From positions 124,001-188,000 of the forward strand of contig NZ_BMIM01000002.1 in assembly GCF_014642275.1 (NCBI RefSeq): a stretch of 64,000 bases of DNA. Direction: 5' to 3'. The notes below the pieces were generated by a model that had not been told where the DNA came from, did not search any database, and was given only the letters and a program-made list of their open reading frames with translations. Source of the DNA: Flavobacterium lutivivi (GTDB lineage: Bacteria > Bacteroidota > Bacteroidia > Flavobacteriales > Flavobacteriaceae). Shown piece after piece: positions 43,410 to 51,460 of the stretch. Numbering within the stretch: the first letter of the stretch is position 1; each line of letters begins with the position of its first letter. The position numbers and the translations under genes were made by a program.

Positions 43410-44915
43410 ATGTCAAGACCTGTTAGAGTTCGTTTTGCACCAAGTCCAACTGGACCATTACACATTGGTGGTGTTAGAACTGCGTTGTTCAATTATTTAT
43501 TTGCCAAAAAACATAATGGTGTTTTCTATCTAAGAATTGAAGATACTGACCAAAATAGATTTGTTTCTGGTGCAGAAGAATATATTTTTGAAGCACTTGA
43601 ATGGCTTGGAATTTCGCCAAGTGAAACCGTTGGAAATAATGAAAAGTTTGGACCATATCGTCAGAGTGAAAGAAAACATTTATACAAACAATATGCCGAT
43701 GAATTAATTGAAAAAGGTTGGGCATATTATGCTTTTGACACTGCAGAAAGTTTAGAAAATCACAGAAAACAACACGAGGCACAAGGAAAAACATTTATTT
43801 ACAACTGGCACAATCGTGAAAAATTAGATACATCATTAGTTATTTCTACAGCAGAAACTCAAAAAAGAATTGCTTCAGGTGAAAATTATGTAATCCGATT
43901 TAAAACTCCTGTAAATGAAACATTGCATTTACATGATGTTATTCGTGGCGATATAAAATTTGAAACTAATTTATTAGATGATAAAGTGTTGTATAAAAGT
44001 GATGGAATGCCAACCTATCATTTAGCGAATATTGTGGATGATCATTTGATGGAAACTTCGCATGTAATTCGTGGCGAAGAATGGTTACCAAGTTTACCTT
44101 TGCATCATTTGTTGTACAAAGCTTTTGGCTGGAATGCACCAGAATTTGCGCATTTACCATTGATTTTAAAACCAATAGGAAACGGAAAATTATCTAAACG
44201 TGATGGCGATAAAATGGGATTTCCTGTGTTTCCTTTAAATTGGAAAAACGAAGACGGAACAATTTCTTCTGGTTATAGAGAAAGTGGCTATTTTCCTGAA
44301 GCTGTTGTAAACTTTTTAGCTTTATTAGGTTGGAATGATGGCACAGATCAAGAACTTTTTTCGCTAGAAGAATTGGTAGAAAAATTTGATTTGAATAGAG
44401 TTCATAAAGCTGGAGCAAAATTTGATCCTGAAAAAAATAAATGGTTTAATCATCAGTATTTGCAAAAGCAAAGTGATGAAAGTTTGGCTGAAAATTTTAA
44501 ACAGATTTTATCAGAAAAAAACATCTCGACTGCGCTCAGTGTGACAGATGAAAAGTTAATAAAGATTGTTTCTTTAATAAAAGAACGTGCTAATTTTGTT
44601 TCTGATTTTTGGGATTTAGCAGATTATTTCTTTGAAGCTCCAACAACTTATGATGAAAAAGCAGTCAAAAATTGGAAAGAAGAAACACCAAATTTGATGA
44701 AAGCGCTAATCGTTGAATTAGAAAAAATTTCAGATTTTAATGCTTCGGCTTTAGAAGAAAAAATAAAACCTTGGTTATTAGAAAATAAAGTTATGCCTGT
44801 TCTAAGATTGTGTCTAGTTGGTGCATTAAAAGGAATTGATTTATTTCAACTGATGGAAATTCTTGGAAAAGAAGAAACCATAAAAAGAATAGAAAAAGCT
44901 GTTGAAAGTTTATAA
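43410..44915 (+). CDS. gltX: Glutamyl-tRNA synthetase
   Basis: A 501-residue class I synthetase charging tRNA-Glu. The HIGH motif is HIGG at 18-21 in FAPSPTGPLHIGGV and the KMSKS equivalent KLSKR is at 260-264. Length is typical. An unusually GC-rich patch (44524-44546) encodes ISTALSVTD within the C-terminal anticodon-binding region; its sequence looks like a Flavobacterial REP repeat read in frame. The gene has its own promoter and a strong terminator. Confidence 0.95.
   Translation: MSRPVRVRFAPSPTGPLHIGGVRTALFNYLFAKKHNGVFYLRIEDTDQNRFVSGAEEYIFEALEWLGISPSETVGNNEKFGPYRQSERKHLYKQYADELIEKGWAYYAFDTAESLENHRKQHEAQGKTFIYNWHNREKLDTSLVISTAETQKRIASGENYVIRFKTPVNETLHLHDVIRGDIKFETNLLDDKVLYKSDGMPTYHLANIVDDHLMETSHVIRGEEWLPSLPLHHLLYKAFGWNAPEFAHLPLILKPIGNGKLSKRDGDKMGFPVFPLNWKNEDGTISSGYRESGYFPEAVVNFLALLGWNDGTDQELFSLEELVEKFDLNRVHKAGAKFDPEKNKWFNHQYLQKQSDESLAENFKQILSEKNISTALSVTDEKLIKIVSLIKERANFVSDFWDLADYFFEAPTTYDEKAVKNWKEETPNLMKALIVELEKISDFNASALEEKIKPWLLENKVMPVLRLCLVGALKGIDLFQLMEILGKEETIKRIEKAVESL
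44524..44546. repeat. REP-like sequence in frame within gltX
   Basis: The stretch centred on TCGACTGCGCTCAGTGTGAC is much more GC-rich than the flanking coding DNA and resembles TCGA-centred intergenic repeats such as those at 7367-7475. It is translated as STALSVTD. Confidence 0.5.
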
Positions 44916-44918
44916 AAA

Positions 44919-44949
44919 TAAAAAGTCCCGAAATAATCGGGACTTTTTA
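44919..44949. terminator. Bidirectional terminator after gltX
   Basis: AAAAAGTCCCGA and TCGGGACTTTTT form a 12-bp perfect stem with a short AT loop, between gltX and the convergent barrel gene. The barrel's stop codon lies at the right edge. Confidence 0.92.
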
Positions 44950-45594
44950 TTATAGGTTTATTACCACTTGACCATTTATACTTCCTAGATTTCCTTTGAA
45001 TTTGTCGTTGTTGTTCAACAAAATCAAAGCATCATCTTTGTTGAGTTTATTTAGGAAATTAGTAAACCCATATTCATAGAAAATAACCGCGCGAACTGTT
45101 TTTGTTCCAGCCGAACAGCCAAGATAAAAATTACCACTTAATTGAGAAACATCTAGTATTTGGTCTGCTCTAAGCAATGTTCCTTTCAATAATTTTGTCT
45201 CATCAGAACTTGCTATTTTCATTTTACCATTGATTTGTAAAACTGGTCCAAAATCAAGCGAAACATGATCTTCTACTACATTATAGCTCAATAATAAACG
45301 GACTTGAACTCCTTGAATGTTGTATTTTATCTTTTGGTCAAAAGTAGATTCGAGTGAAAAATTATTAGAAAAAAATTGCATTCCATAAATCATGCTCCAA
45401 TTATTGTAATAATTACCTCGAACAGAAAGTCCGCCAGCAAAACCTAATTCCGGTTTAGCGTTAAAATTGTTTGTGAATAAAGTTGTTTGCGAAACACCTG
45501 CAGAAATCCCAATTCTATTACCATCGCGATAACCATATTGAGCAAAAGACATAACTGAAAGCATCAATAAAGATGCTAAAAAAAGATTTTTCAT
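44950..45594 (-). CDS. Outer-membrane beta-barrel protein (PorT/OmpW-type)
   Basis: A 214-residue protein with a signal peptide (MKNLFLASLLMLSVMSFAQ). The remaining sequence is built from alternating strands with turns at GY/GN, such as GISAGVSQTTLF and GGLSVRGNYYNNW, ending in VVINL. This resembles the small 'outer membrane beta-barrel protein' group in Bacteroidota. Exact function is unknown. It converges with gltX on a terminator. Confidence 0.75.
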   Translation of the reverse strand: MKNLFLASLLMLSVMSFAQYGYRDGNRIGISAGVSQTTLFTNNFNAKPELGFAGGLSVRGNYYNNWSMIYGMQFFSNNFSLESTFDQKIKYNIQGVQVRLLLSYNVVEDHVSLDFGPVLQINGKMKIASSDETKLLKGTLLRADQILDVSQLSGNFYLGCSAGTKTVRAVIFYEYGFTNFLNKLNKDDALILLNNNDKFKGNLGSINGQVVINL

Positions 45595-45674
45595 TGTTTG
45601 ATTATGAATTATTTTGTAACAAACATACTGTTATTTTCGTACAATCAACTCACAACCATTAAAATTATTCAAAA

Positions 45675-46652
45675 ATGCCTTTTTTAATTATTCTTTTAGT
45701 CTTTGGACTAGTTATTTTATTTTCTTCTTTTTTTACTGTTAAACAACAAACGCTAGCAGTAATCGAAAGATTTGGAAAATTCAACAGTATTCGTAACTCA
45801 GGTTTGCAATTGAAAGTTCCTGTTATAGACAGAATTGCAGGAAGAGTAAATTTGAGAATTCAACAACTAGATGTAATCATTGAAACACAAACAAAAGATA
45901 ATGTGTTTGTAAAAATGAAAGTTTCAGTTCAGTTTAAAGTAATTCAAGAACATGCTTATGAAGCTTTTTACAAGCTAGAATATCCTCATGATCAGATAAC
46001 TGCCTATGTTTTTGATGTAGTTAGAGCCGAAGTTCCAAAGTTAATTCTCGATGATGTATTCGTTAGAAAAGATGACATCGCAATAGCTGTAAAACGCGAA
46101 TTGAACGAAGCTATGATTGCTTATGGATATGATATCATCAACACGCTTGTAACTGATATTGATCCTGATATTCAAGTGAAAAATGCAATGAACCGAATTA
46201 ATGCTGCCGAAAGAGAAAAAACTGCAGCACAATTTGAAAGTGAAGCACAAAGAATTAGAATAGTAGCAAAAGCTCAAGCAGAAGCCGAAAGTAAAAAACT
46301 TCAAGGTCAAGGTATTGCTGATCAACGTAGAGAAATTGCACGAGGTTTGGTAGAAAGCGTTGAAGTATTAAACAAAGTAGGTATTGGTTCGCATGAAGCT
46401 AGTGCATTGATAGTAGTTACGCAACATTATGATACGCTACAAGCTATTGGTGCAGATACAAACAGTAACTTGATTTTGTTGCCAAATTCACCTGGAGCTG
46501 CAACAGATATGTTGAATAATATGGTAGCAAGTTTTGCGGCAAGTAATTTAGTTGGTGAACAAATGAAAAAGCAACCAAAAAAGTTGAAAAACTATAAAGA
46601 TCACACTTCCACAGATTATAATCCTTCGGATACATCAAATCCTGAATCATAA
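45675..46652 (+). CDS. SPFH-domain (stomatin/prohibitin-like) membrane protein
   Basis: A 325-residue protein with one N-terminal transmembrane helix (PFLIILLVFGLVILFSSFF) followed by an SPFH/Band 7 domain (about 25-185; LAVIERFGKFNSIRNSGLQL, LDVIIETQTKDNVFVKMKV, EAMIAYGYDIINTLVTDIDP). A coiled coil with RINAAEREKTAAQFESEAQR follows. Such proteins form large membrane-bound rings and control proteases or membrane order. It is alone on its strand, with its own terminator. Confidence 0.9.
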   Translation: MPFLIILLVFGLVILFSSFFTVKQQTLAVIERFGKFNSIRNSGLQLKVPVIDRIAGRVNLRIQQLDVIIETQTKDNVFVKMKVSVQFKVIQEHAYEAFYKLEYPHDQITAYVFDVVRAEVPKLILDDVFVRKDDIAIAVKRELNEAMIAYGYDIINTLVTDIDPDIQVKNAMNRINAAEREKTAAQFESEAQRIRIVAKAQAEAESKKLQGQGIADQRREIARGLVESVEVLNKVGIGSHEASALIVVTQHYDTLQAIGADTNSNLILLPNSPGAATDMLNNMVASFAASNLVGEQMKKQPKKLKNYKDHTSTDYNPSDTSNPES

Positions 46653-46687
46653 AAAAAGCGGCATCAATTGCCGCTTTTCTTTTTTCT
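46651..46687. terminator. Bidirectional terminator after the SPFH gene
   Basis: GCGGCA (46658-46663), loop TCAAT, TGCCGC (46669-46674), with A7 and T-rich flanks. Confidence 0.88.
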
Positions 46688-46966
46688 ATTTATCCACCAA
46701 TTTATTAGAAAAGGTATTGCCAACTTTGCAATAGTTCCTACTGGACCAGAAGTTATTTTTTGAGTTGTACCTATTATTGAGCTAAGACTTTTTACGGATA
46801 ATCCAAGGAACTTGTGTTCTCCGTCATCTGTTGGAAAAATTGTTTCTTTGGTATCATCAATGCTTTTCATCAACTTGTGATAGCTCAATTGCTTTTGAAT
46901 TTTGAGTATTTCAAGTTCATGATTTATTTCTTCAAACGAATAAAATTTTTTCTTTTCCATAATCAA
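46664..46966 (-). CDS. Third gene of a YtxH/holin-like envelope cassette, unknown
   Basis: A 100-residue protein that starts KKFYSFEEINHELEILKIQK (amphipathic) and has a C-terminal hydrophobic segment with a basic tail (IPFLINWWINRKKK). It is probably a peripheral or C-tail-anchored membrane protein. It overlaps the holin-like gene by 4 nt. In Flavobacteriia the three genes often travel together; their function is not established, but a role in envelope stress is commonly guessed. Confidence 0.7.
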   Translation of the reverse strand: MIMEKKKFYSFEEINHELEILKIQKQLSYHKLMKSIDDTKETIFPTDDGEHKFLGLSVKSLSSIIGTTQKITSGPVGTIAKLAIPFLINWWINRKKKSGN

Positions 46967-47313
46967 TCATCAAAAAATATATCCGAAAAAATATCAATAA
47001 TTGGTTTTTCAACAATTTTGTTTTTAACCAAATAAATTACAATTCCGAGAACCAAATATATACCTCCAACTATCAGAAAACCAAGTGAATTACTATTCAA
47101 TGCACTTCCTATAGCTAATGCTCCAGCTATCGAAAAAAATAATAAAACCATAACAACACAAATCGTTATTAAAAAAATTTTCAATAACATAGTTGTTGAC
47201 TTTATCGCAATTTTAAAACCCAATAAACGATAATAAGCAATATTACTTTCTATAAAAGCTTTAGCGTTTTCTTGAACTTCTTCGGCGTTTTCTTTTAGTT
47301 TTTCAAAAGGCAT
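46963..47313 (-). CDS. Phage-holin-superfamily-like membrane protein (DUF1469-type)
   Basis: A 116-residue protein with two closely spaced transmembrane helices (TMLLKIFLITICVVMVLLFF and FLIVGGIYLVLGIVIYLV). The amphipathic N-terminus (FEKLKENAEEVQENAKAFIE) is typical of the DUF1469/YqjE-like group that databases label 'phage holin family'; there is no phage here. It overlaps both neighbours (ATG/TGA-type overlaps), so the cassette is one operon. Confidence 0.78.
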   Translation of the reverse strand: MPFEKLKENAEEVQENAKAFIESNIAYYRLLGFKIAIKSTTMLLKIFLITICVVMVLLFFSIAGALAIGSALNSNSLGFLIVGGIYLVLGIVIYLVKNKIVEKPIIDIFSDIFFDD

Positions 47314-47636
47314 TATTTTCTGAATTTAGCATTTTGCTTTTTTAAATCTGCTAATTTTTCTTCTAGAAAAGTAATCACATCATCTGCTTTTTCACTTGTT
47401 GATGCAAGAACACCATCCAACTTTTCTTTTAAGTTTTGAGAAGAATCGTCAAACTGATTTTCTACTTTGTCTTTAGCCGAATTTAATTTTGATTTTAAAT
47501 CATCAGTCAAATCATCTAGATTCCCTTTGATTTTTTCTCTAGTCTTTTCGCCTTTGTCTGGAGCAAATAAAATTCCTAAACCAACCCCAATTGCTGCACC
47601 TGCCAAAAGAGCCAAAATGGTTTTGTCATTTTTCAT
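47313..47636 (-). CDS. YtxH-domain protein
   Basis: A 107-residue protein with a Gly-rich N-terminal transmembrane helix (ILALLAGAAIGVGLGILFAP) and then a long amphipathic helix (DKGEKTREKIKGNLDDLTDD, SAKDKVENQFDDSSQNLKEK), the LEA-like YtxH form. YtxH proteins are general-stress membrane proteins. It leads the three-gene operon 47636-46664. Confidence 0.85.
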   Translation of the reverse strand: MKNDKTILALLAGAAIGVGLGILFAPDKGEKTREKIKGNLDDLTDDLKSKLNSAKDKVENQFDDSSQNLKEKLDGVLASTSEKADDVITFLEEKLADLKKQNAKFRK

Positions 47637-47864
47637 AATTAAAATTTTTACTTTTCTATAAAGTTAGTGAAAAAAGGAAAAAAAAGTAGTTAAGATATTC
47701 TAAAAAAGGTAAAAATCATTTTAAAGCGATTTAAAGAACTTTTTACATATAAAAAGTAAAATCTATTTAGTCGTTTTTTATGATTCGATATAATTAATTT
47801 ATGAAAGTCATTTTTAATCACAAAAAATTATGTTTTTTAATTTTAAAATAGATTTTATAAATAA

Positions 47865-47893
47865 TAAAAAAACTCGCTAAATAGCGAGTTTTC
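47865..47893. terminator. Intrinsic terminator after glnS
   Basis: AAAAAACTCGCT and AGCGAGTTTT arms around a short AT loop, downstream (leftward) of glnS. The rest of the gap 47637-47915 is AT-rich and holds nothing else recognisable. Confidence 0.85.
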
Positions 47894-47915
47894 TATCAAT
47901 ATAATTTATTAAGAA

Positions 47916-49601
47916 TTATTCTTTACTTTCAATTTTTGCCCAAGTGTCTTTTAGACCAACTGTTTTGTTAAAAACTAATTTTTCAGAAGACGAATCTTTA
48001 TCTACACAAAAATATCCTAAACGTTGAAATTGAAACTGATCAAGATTTTTAGCAGATTGCAAACTAGGTTCAACATATCCGTTTATAATTTCTAAAGAAT
48101 TTGGATTTATAAATTCTTTGAAGTCAATTTCTTTATTTCCATCAGGCATTTCATTGGTAAATAATCGATCATAAACTCTAATTTCAGCTTCTATTGCATG
48201 TGAAATTGAAACCCAATGTATAGTTCCTTTTACTTTTCTTTTACTAGCTTCGGTTCCACTACCTGATTTACTTTCGTTGTCATAAGTACAATGAATTTCA
48301 GTAATATTGCCTTCGTTATCCTTTATAACTTTCTCACCTTTAATGATATAAGCATTTTTCAAACGAACTTCTCCACCTAATTGTAAACGGAAAAATTTCT
48401 TATCAGCTTCTTCTTTGAAATCTTCTCTCTCAATATAAAGTTCTTTGGAAAAAGGTACTTTTCTATACGTCATTACTTCTTCCTCAGGATTATTTTCTGC
48501 TTCTAGCCATTCTTCTTTTCCATCGGGATAATTTGTGATAACAAGTTTTACAGGATTTAAAACTGCCATAACTCGTGGAGCTGTTTTGTTCAATTCTTCA
48601 CGAACACAGAATTCTAGTAGAGAAACATCGATTAGATTAGTTCTTTTTGCAATCCCAATTGTCTTGGCAAAATTACGAATTGCCATTGGCGGATAACCTC
48701 TACGACGCATACCAGAAATGGTGCTCATTCTTGGATCATCCCAACCATTAACATGTTTTTCTTCAACTAGTTGCAATAATTTTCTTTTTGATACAACCGT
48801 GTGAGATAAATTTCTACGAGCAAATTCTCTTTGTTTTGGTCGTACTTTTTTATCATCATAAATTTGGTCCAAAAACCAATCATACAATTCTCTATGAGGA
48901 AGAAACTCAAGTGTACAAAATGAATGAGAAATTTGTTCTAAATAATCGCTTTCGCCATGAGCCCAATCATACATAGGGTAAATACACCATTTATCTCCTG
49001 TTCTATGGTGATGTTTATGTAATATTCTATACATAATTGGATCACGCATCAACATATTGGTGTGCTTCATGTCTATTTTTGCACGAAGAATATGTGTTCC
49101 TTCTTCAAATTCGCCATTCTTCATGCGTTCAAAAAGGTCTAAATTTTCTTCAACCGAGCGATTTCTGTATGGAGAATCTGTTCCTACTTGAGTTGGAGTT
49201 CCTTTTTGTTTCGCCATTTCTTCAGAAGATTGGCTATCAACATAGGCTTTTCCTTTTTTTATAAATTCAACTGCCCAATCATATAATTGCTGAAAATAAT
49301 CAGAAGCGTAGCACTCGTTAGCCCATTGATAACCAAGCCATTCAATATCTCTTTTTATAGCATCAACATACTCTTGTTCTTCTTTTGCAGGATTGGTATC
49401 ATCAAAACGTAGATTTACAGGTGACTGATAATCAATACCTAAACCAAAATTTAAACAAATAGCACTAGCATGACCAACATGTAGATAACCATTGGGTTCT
49501 GGAGGAAAACGAAAACGGAGTTTATCCTTTGATAAACCATTTTTCAAATCTTCTTCTATGATTTGTTCTAAGAAATTCAGCGATTTTTCTTCGGTTGACA
49601 T
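47916..49601 (-). CDS. glnS: Glutaminyl-tRNA synthetase
   Basis: A 561-residue class I synthetase charging tRNA-Gln. The HIGH motif is HVGH at 41-44 in PEPNGYLHVGHA, and the KMSKS equivalent is VVSKRKL. The segments RRRGYPPMAIRNFAKTIGIA and YDWAHGESDYLEQISHSFCT are specific to GlnS. Length is close to that of E. coli GlnS. A -7 element TATCTTTG (complement of 49622-49629) lies upstream. Its presence means this organism makes Gln-tRNA-Gln directly. Confidence 0.95.
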   Translation of the reverse strand: MSTEEKSLNFLEQIIEEDLKNGLSKDKLRFRFPPEPNGYLHVGHASAICLNFGLGIDYQSPVNLRFDDTNPAKEEQEYVDAIKRDIEWLGYQWANECYASDYFQQLYDWAVEFIKKGKAYVDSQSSEEMAKQKGTPTQVGTDSPYRNRSVEENLDLFERMKNGEFEEGTHILRAKIDMKHTNMLMRDPIMYRILHKHHHRTGDKWCIYPMYDWAHGESDYLEQISHSFCTLEFLPHRELYDWFLDQIYDDKKVRPKQREFARRNLSHTVVSKRKLLQLVEEKHVNGWDDPRMSTISGMRRRGYPPMAIRNFAKTIGIAKRTNLIDVSLLEFCVREELNKTAPRVMAVLNPVKLVITNYPDGKEEWLEAENNPEEEVMTYRKVPFSKELYIEREDFKEEADKKFFRLQLGGEVRLKNAYIIKGEKVIKDNEGNITEIHCTYDNESKSGSGTEASKRKVKGTIHWVSISHAIEAEIRVYDRLFTNEMPDGNKEIDFKEFINPNSLEIINGYVEPSLQSAKNLDQFQFQRLGYFCVDKDSSSEKLVFNKTVGLKDTWAKIESKE

Positions 49602-49634
49602 AATAATTTTCTATCTTTTGGCAAAGATAGAAAA

Positions 49635-49720
49635 TGTTTAAAGTTTAAAGTTTAAAGTTGTTTAAATTAATTGGAAAAAACCTTTTAACTTTGAACTTGA
49701 AACCCAATTAACTTGAAACT
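49635..49720. repeat. TTTAAAGTTTAAAG-type stutter repeat
   Basis: Three tandem copies of GTTTAAA (AAGTTTAAAGTTTAAAGTT) are followed, after an AT spacer, by an inverted arm CTTTTAACTTTGAACTTGAAAC. It separates the divergent glnS and folB genes. Similar to the piece at 50119-50157. Confidence 0.65.
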
Positions 49721-49728
49721 AAAACAAA

Positions 49729-50088
49729 ATGGGAACAATAAAATTACAAAATATCAGAACTTTTTCTTTTCACGGATGTTTGGAAGAAGAAGGAAGAATA
49801 GGTTCAGATTATAGAGTTGACCTCGAAGTAAAGACTGATTTGAGAAAATCTGCTCTATCAGATGATTTAAAAGATACTGTAGATTATGTTCATTTGAACA
49901 AAATTATAGTTGAAGAAATGGCAATTCGAGCCAAATTATTAGAGCATGTTGCCCATAGAATAGTTGTTAGAATATTTAAAGAACTTCCATCTGTATCGAG
50001 GATTGTTTTATCTGTTTCAAAACTAAATCCTCCTATTGGTGGTGATGTAGAAGCAGTTACTATAGAAATGGAAGAATATAGAAATTAA
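49729..50088 (+). CDS. folB: Dihydroneopterin aldolase
   Basis: A 119-residue FolB; it converts 7,8-dihydroneopterin to 6-hydroxymethyl-dihydropterin in folate synthesis. The family core is FSFHGCLEEEGRIGSDYRVD, then LKDTVDYVHLNKIIVEEM with the catalytic Glu and the C-terminal LSKLNPPIGGDVEAVTIEME. Length is normal. It is followed by a repeat and the tRNA-Cys gene on the same strand. Confidence 0.93.
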   Translation: MGTIKLQNIRTFSFHGCLEEEGRIGSDYRVDLEVKTDLRKSALSDDLKDTVDYVHLNKIIVEEMAIRAKLLEHVAHRIVVRIFKELPSVSRIVLSVSKLNPPIGGDVEAVTIEMEEYRN

Positions 50089-50118
50089 ATTTTGAAAGAT
50101 GGATTGAACAAATTCCAA

Positions 50119-50157
50119 ATTTTTAAACTTTAGACTTTTAAACTTTAAACTTTTTAG
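50119..50157. repeat. TTTAAACTTTAGAC stutter repeat upstream of tRNA-Cys
   Basis: The units TTTTTAAACTTTAGAC and TTTTAAACTTTAAAC lie directly before the tRNA promoter's -7 element. They are degenerate relatives of the repeat at 49635-49720. Confidence 0.55.
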
Positions 50158-50165
50158 TATATTTG
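50158..50165 (+). promoter_or_regulatory. -7 element of the tRNA-Cys promoter
   Basis: TATATTTG (TAnnTTTG), ending 9 bases before the tRNA. No clear TTG -33 element at the right distance; the stutter repeat occupies that position. Confidence 0.5.
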
Positions 50166-50174
50166 CCCACCAAA

Positions 50175-50245
50175 GGCATCGTGGCCGAGCGGCTAGGCAC
50201 CGGTCTGCAAAACCGTATACTCCGGTTCGAATCCGGACGATGCCT
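50175..50245 (+). tRNA. tRNA-Cys (anticodon GCA)
   Basis: A 71-nt cloverleaf. The acceptor stem GGCATCG pairs with CGATGCC, the anticodon loop CTGCAAA contains GCA, and the T-arm CCGGTTCGAATCCGG is intact. The discriminator is T (U73), as expected for tRNA-Cys. CCA is not encoded. Its 3' end (from GTTCGAATCCGG onward) is duplicated twice downstream. Confidence 0.95.
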
Positions 50246-50425
50246 CGAAAGAGTTACAGAAATGTAGCTCTTTTTTTTATTGTAAATTTTTAGAAAAAAT
50301 TAATTAAAGACATGTTCGAATCCGGACGATGCCTCGAAAGAGTTACAGAAATGTAGCTCTTTTTTTTTATTGTAAATTTTTAGAAAAAATTAATTAAAGA
50401 AATGTTCGAATCCGGACGATGCCTC
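50225..50425 (+). repeat. Tandem duplication of the tRNA-Cys 3' end with its terminator
   Basis: A unit of 89-90 bp is present in two full copies (50225-50313, 50314-50403) and one partial copy (50404-50425). It begins in the T-loop of tRNA-Cys (GTTCGAATCCGGACGATGCC), and includes the terminator hairpin and a 45-bp AT tail. The copies are almost identical; copy two has one extra T. Only the first T-arm belongs to a complete tRNA. Confidence 0.92.
50247..50279 (+). terminator. Terminator of tRNA-Cys (first copy)
   Basis: AGAGTTACA and TGTAGCTCT arms (one G-U pair) with loop GAAA, followed by T8. An identical hairpin is duplicated at 50337-50369. Confidence 0.85.
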
Positions 50426-50445
50426 TAAACGAAACCTTCATGGAT

Positions 50446-50651
50446 AAAGTATAGCGAATAGCAGAGAAACCTTCGAGGTTTTTTGTCATTCTGAACGAAG
50501 TGAAGAATCTAAAAAATAATTAAAGACACGTTGGTGATTGGTTATAGGTCTTGATAAAATTTGTCGAAATCTTAATGACAAAACATAGCGAATAGTAGAG
50601 AAAACTTTGAGGTTTTATTGTCATTCTAAACGAAGTGAAGAATCTAAAAAA
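50446..50651. repeat. Two REP-like copies ending GAACGAAGTGAAGAATCT
   Basis: Copy one (50446-50516) and copy two (50580-50651) share TAGCGAATAG-AGAGAAA, GAGGTTTT-TTGTCATTCT and AACGAAGTGAAGAATCT with scattered changes, in direct orientation. The 63-bp between them and the tail to 50712 are AT-rich with no gene that I can support. Together with the tRNA duplication they fill the 467-bp gap. Confidence 0.75.
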
Positions 50652-50712
50652 ATTAGAGTTTAATCTTAGATTATCGAGGTAAATTAAAAATATTTATAAA
50701 CAATTAGAGTAT

Positions 50713-51405
50713 TTATTTATGTTCTTCTAGTTGCTCAAACGCTTTGCCTACAATTTTTTGCTCTTTTGGAAATAGACCTTGAGAAAGTAGAAAAATACCA
50801 GAAATTATTAGAATTAAGCTAATGAATTTTTTGATCAAAAGAATGTTTTTTGGGTTTAATTTATTTCTTAATTGCTTTGCTAATAATATTTTAAAAATAT
50901 CAGTAACAAAATAAGAAAGTATTAATGTGCTAAAAAAAGTTATCATTCTTGATGCTTTCAACTCTAGCTGCGGACCAATTGTGATTAGTATTGCCAACCA
51001 AAATCCTAATACTCCAATATTGATAAAGTTTAGAAAAAAACCTTTTATGAAAAGTGATAAATAATTGTTTTTTGCTAATTCTGTTGGGTCTTCTTCATCA
51101 ATATTTTTTCGTAATTCATTTCTATTTTTTATGAATGAAATTATACCATAGGTAAGCATGACCAATCCACCAAAAATGAATAATGCTGGATCATCTTTTA
51201 TACTTTGAATTAATCTGTAACTAGAAAAATAGGCAATTAAAATAAATACTATATCAGCTAAAACAACTCCTAAATCAAAAGATATTGCTGCTCTAAAACC
51301 TTTTACAACGCTGGTTTCAAGTAGTACAAAAAAAACTGGACCAATCATGAAACTTAAAAAAAATCCAAGCGGAATGGCAGAAACAATATCTTTTAGTAAA
51401 ATCAT
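50713..51405 (-). CDS. LysE-family translocator
   Basis: A 230-residue inner-membrane protein with about six hydrophobic helices and the LysE-like start IPLGFFLSFMIGPVFFVLLE, then GFRAAISFDLGVVLADIVFI. LysE/RhtB proteins export amino acids or related metabolites. The substrate is unknown. It stands alone after the tRNA-Cys region and is followed by the DUF2807 gene upstream on the same strand. Confidence 0.82.
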   Translation of the reverse strand: MILLKDIVSAIPLGFFLSFMIGPVFFVLLETSVVKGFRAAISFDLGVVLADIVFILIAYFSSYRLIQSIKDDPALFIFGGLVMLTYGIISFIKNRNELRKNIDEEDPTELAKNNYLSLFIKGFFLNFINIGVLGFWLAILITIGPQLELKASRMITFFSTLILSYFVTDIFKILLAKQLRNKLNPKNILLIKKFISLILIISGIFLLSQGLFPKEQKIVGKAFEQLEEHK

Positions 51406-51460
51406 AGTTTGTTTTTTGACACTGCAATTTAGAATTTAATTTTAATATTTAAAATAAAAT

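Noticed and set aside
46963-47313. Prophage remnant, because of the holin-like gene
   Set aside because: There is no other phage gene near. The protein belongs to a YtxH-linked membrane cassette that is common in Flavobacteriia.
50314-50425. Additional tRNA-Cys genes
   Set aside because: The duplicates contain only the T-arm and acceptor 3' strand; no anticodon or D-arm is present.
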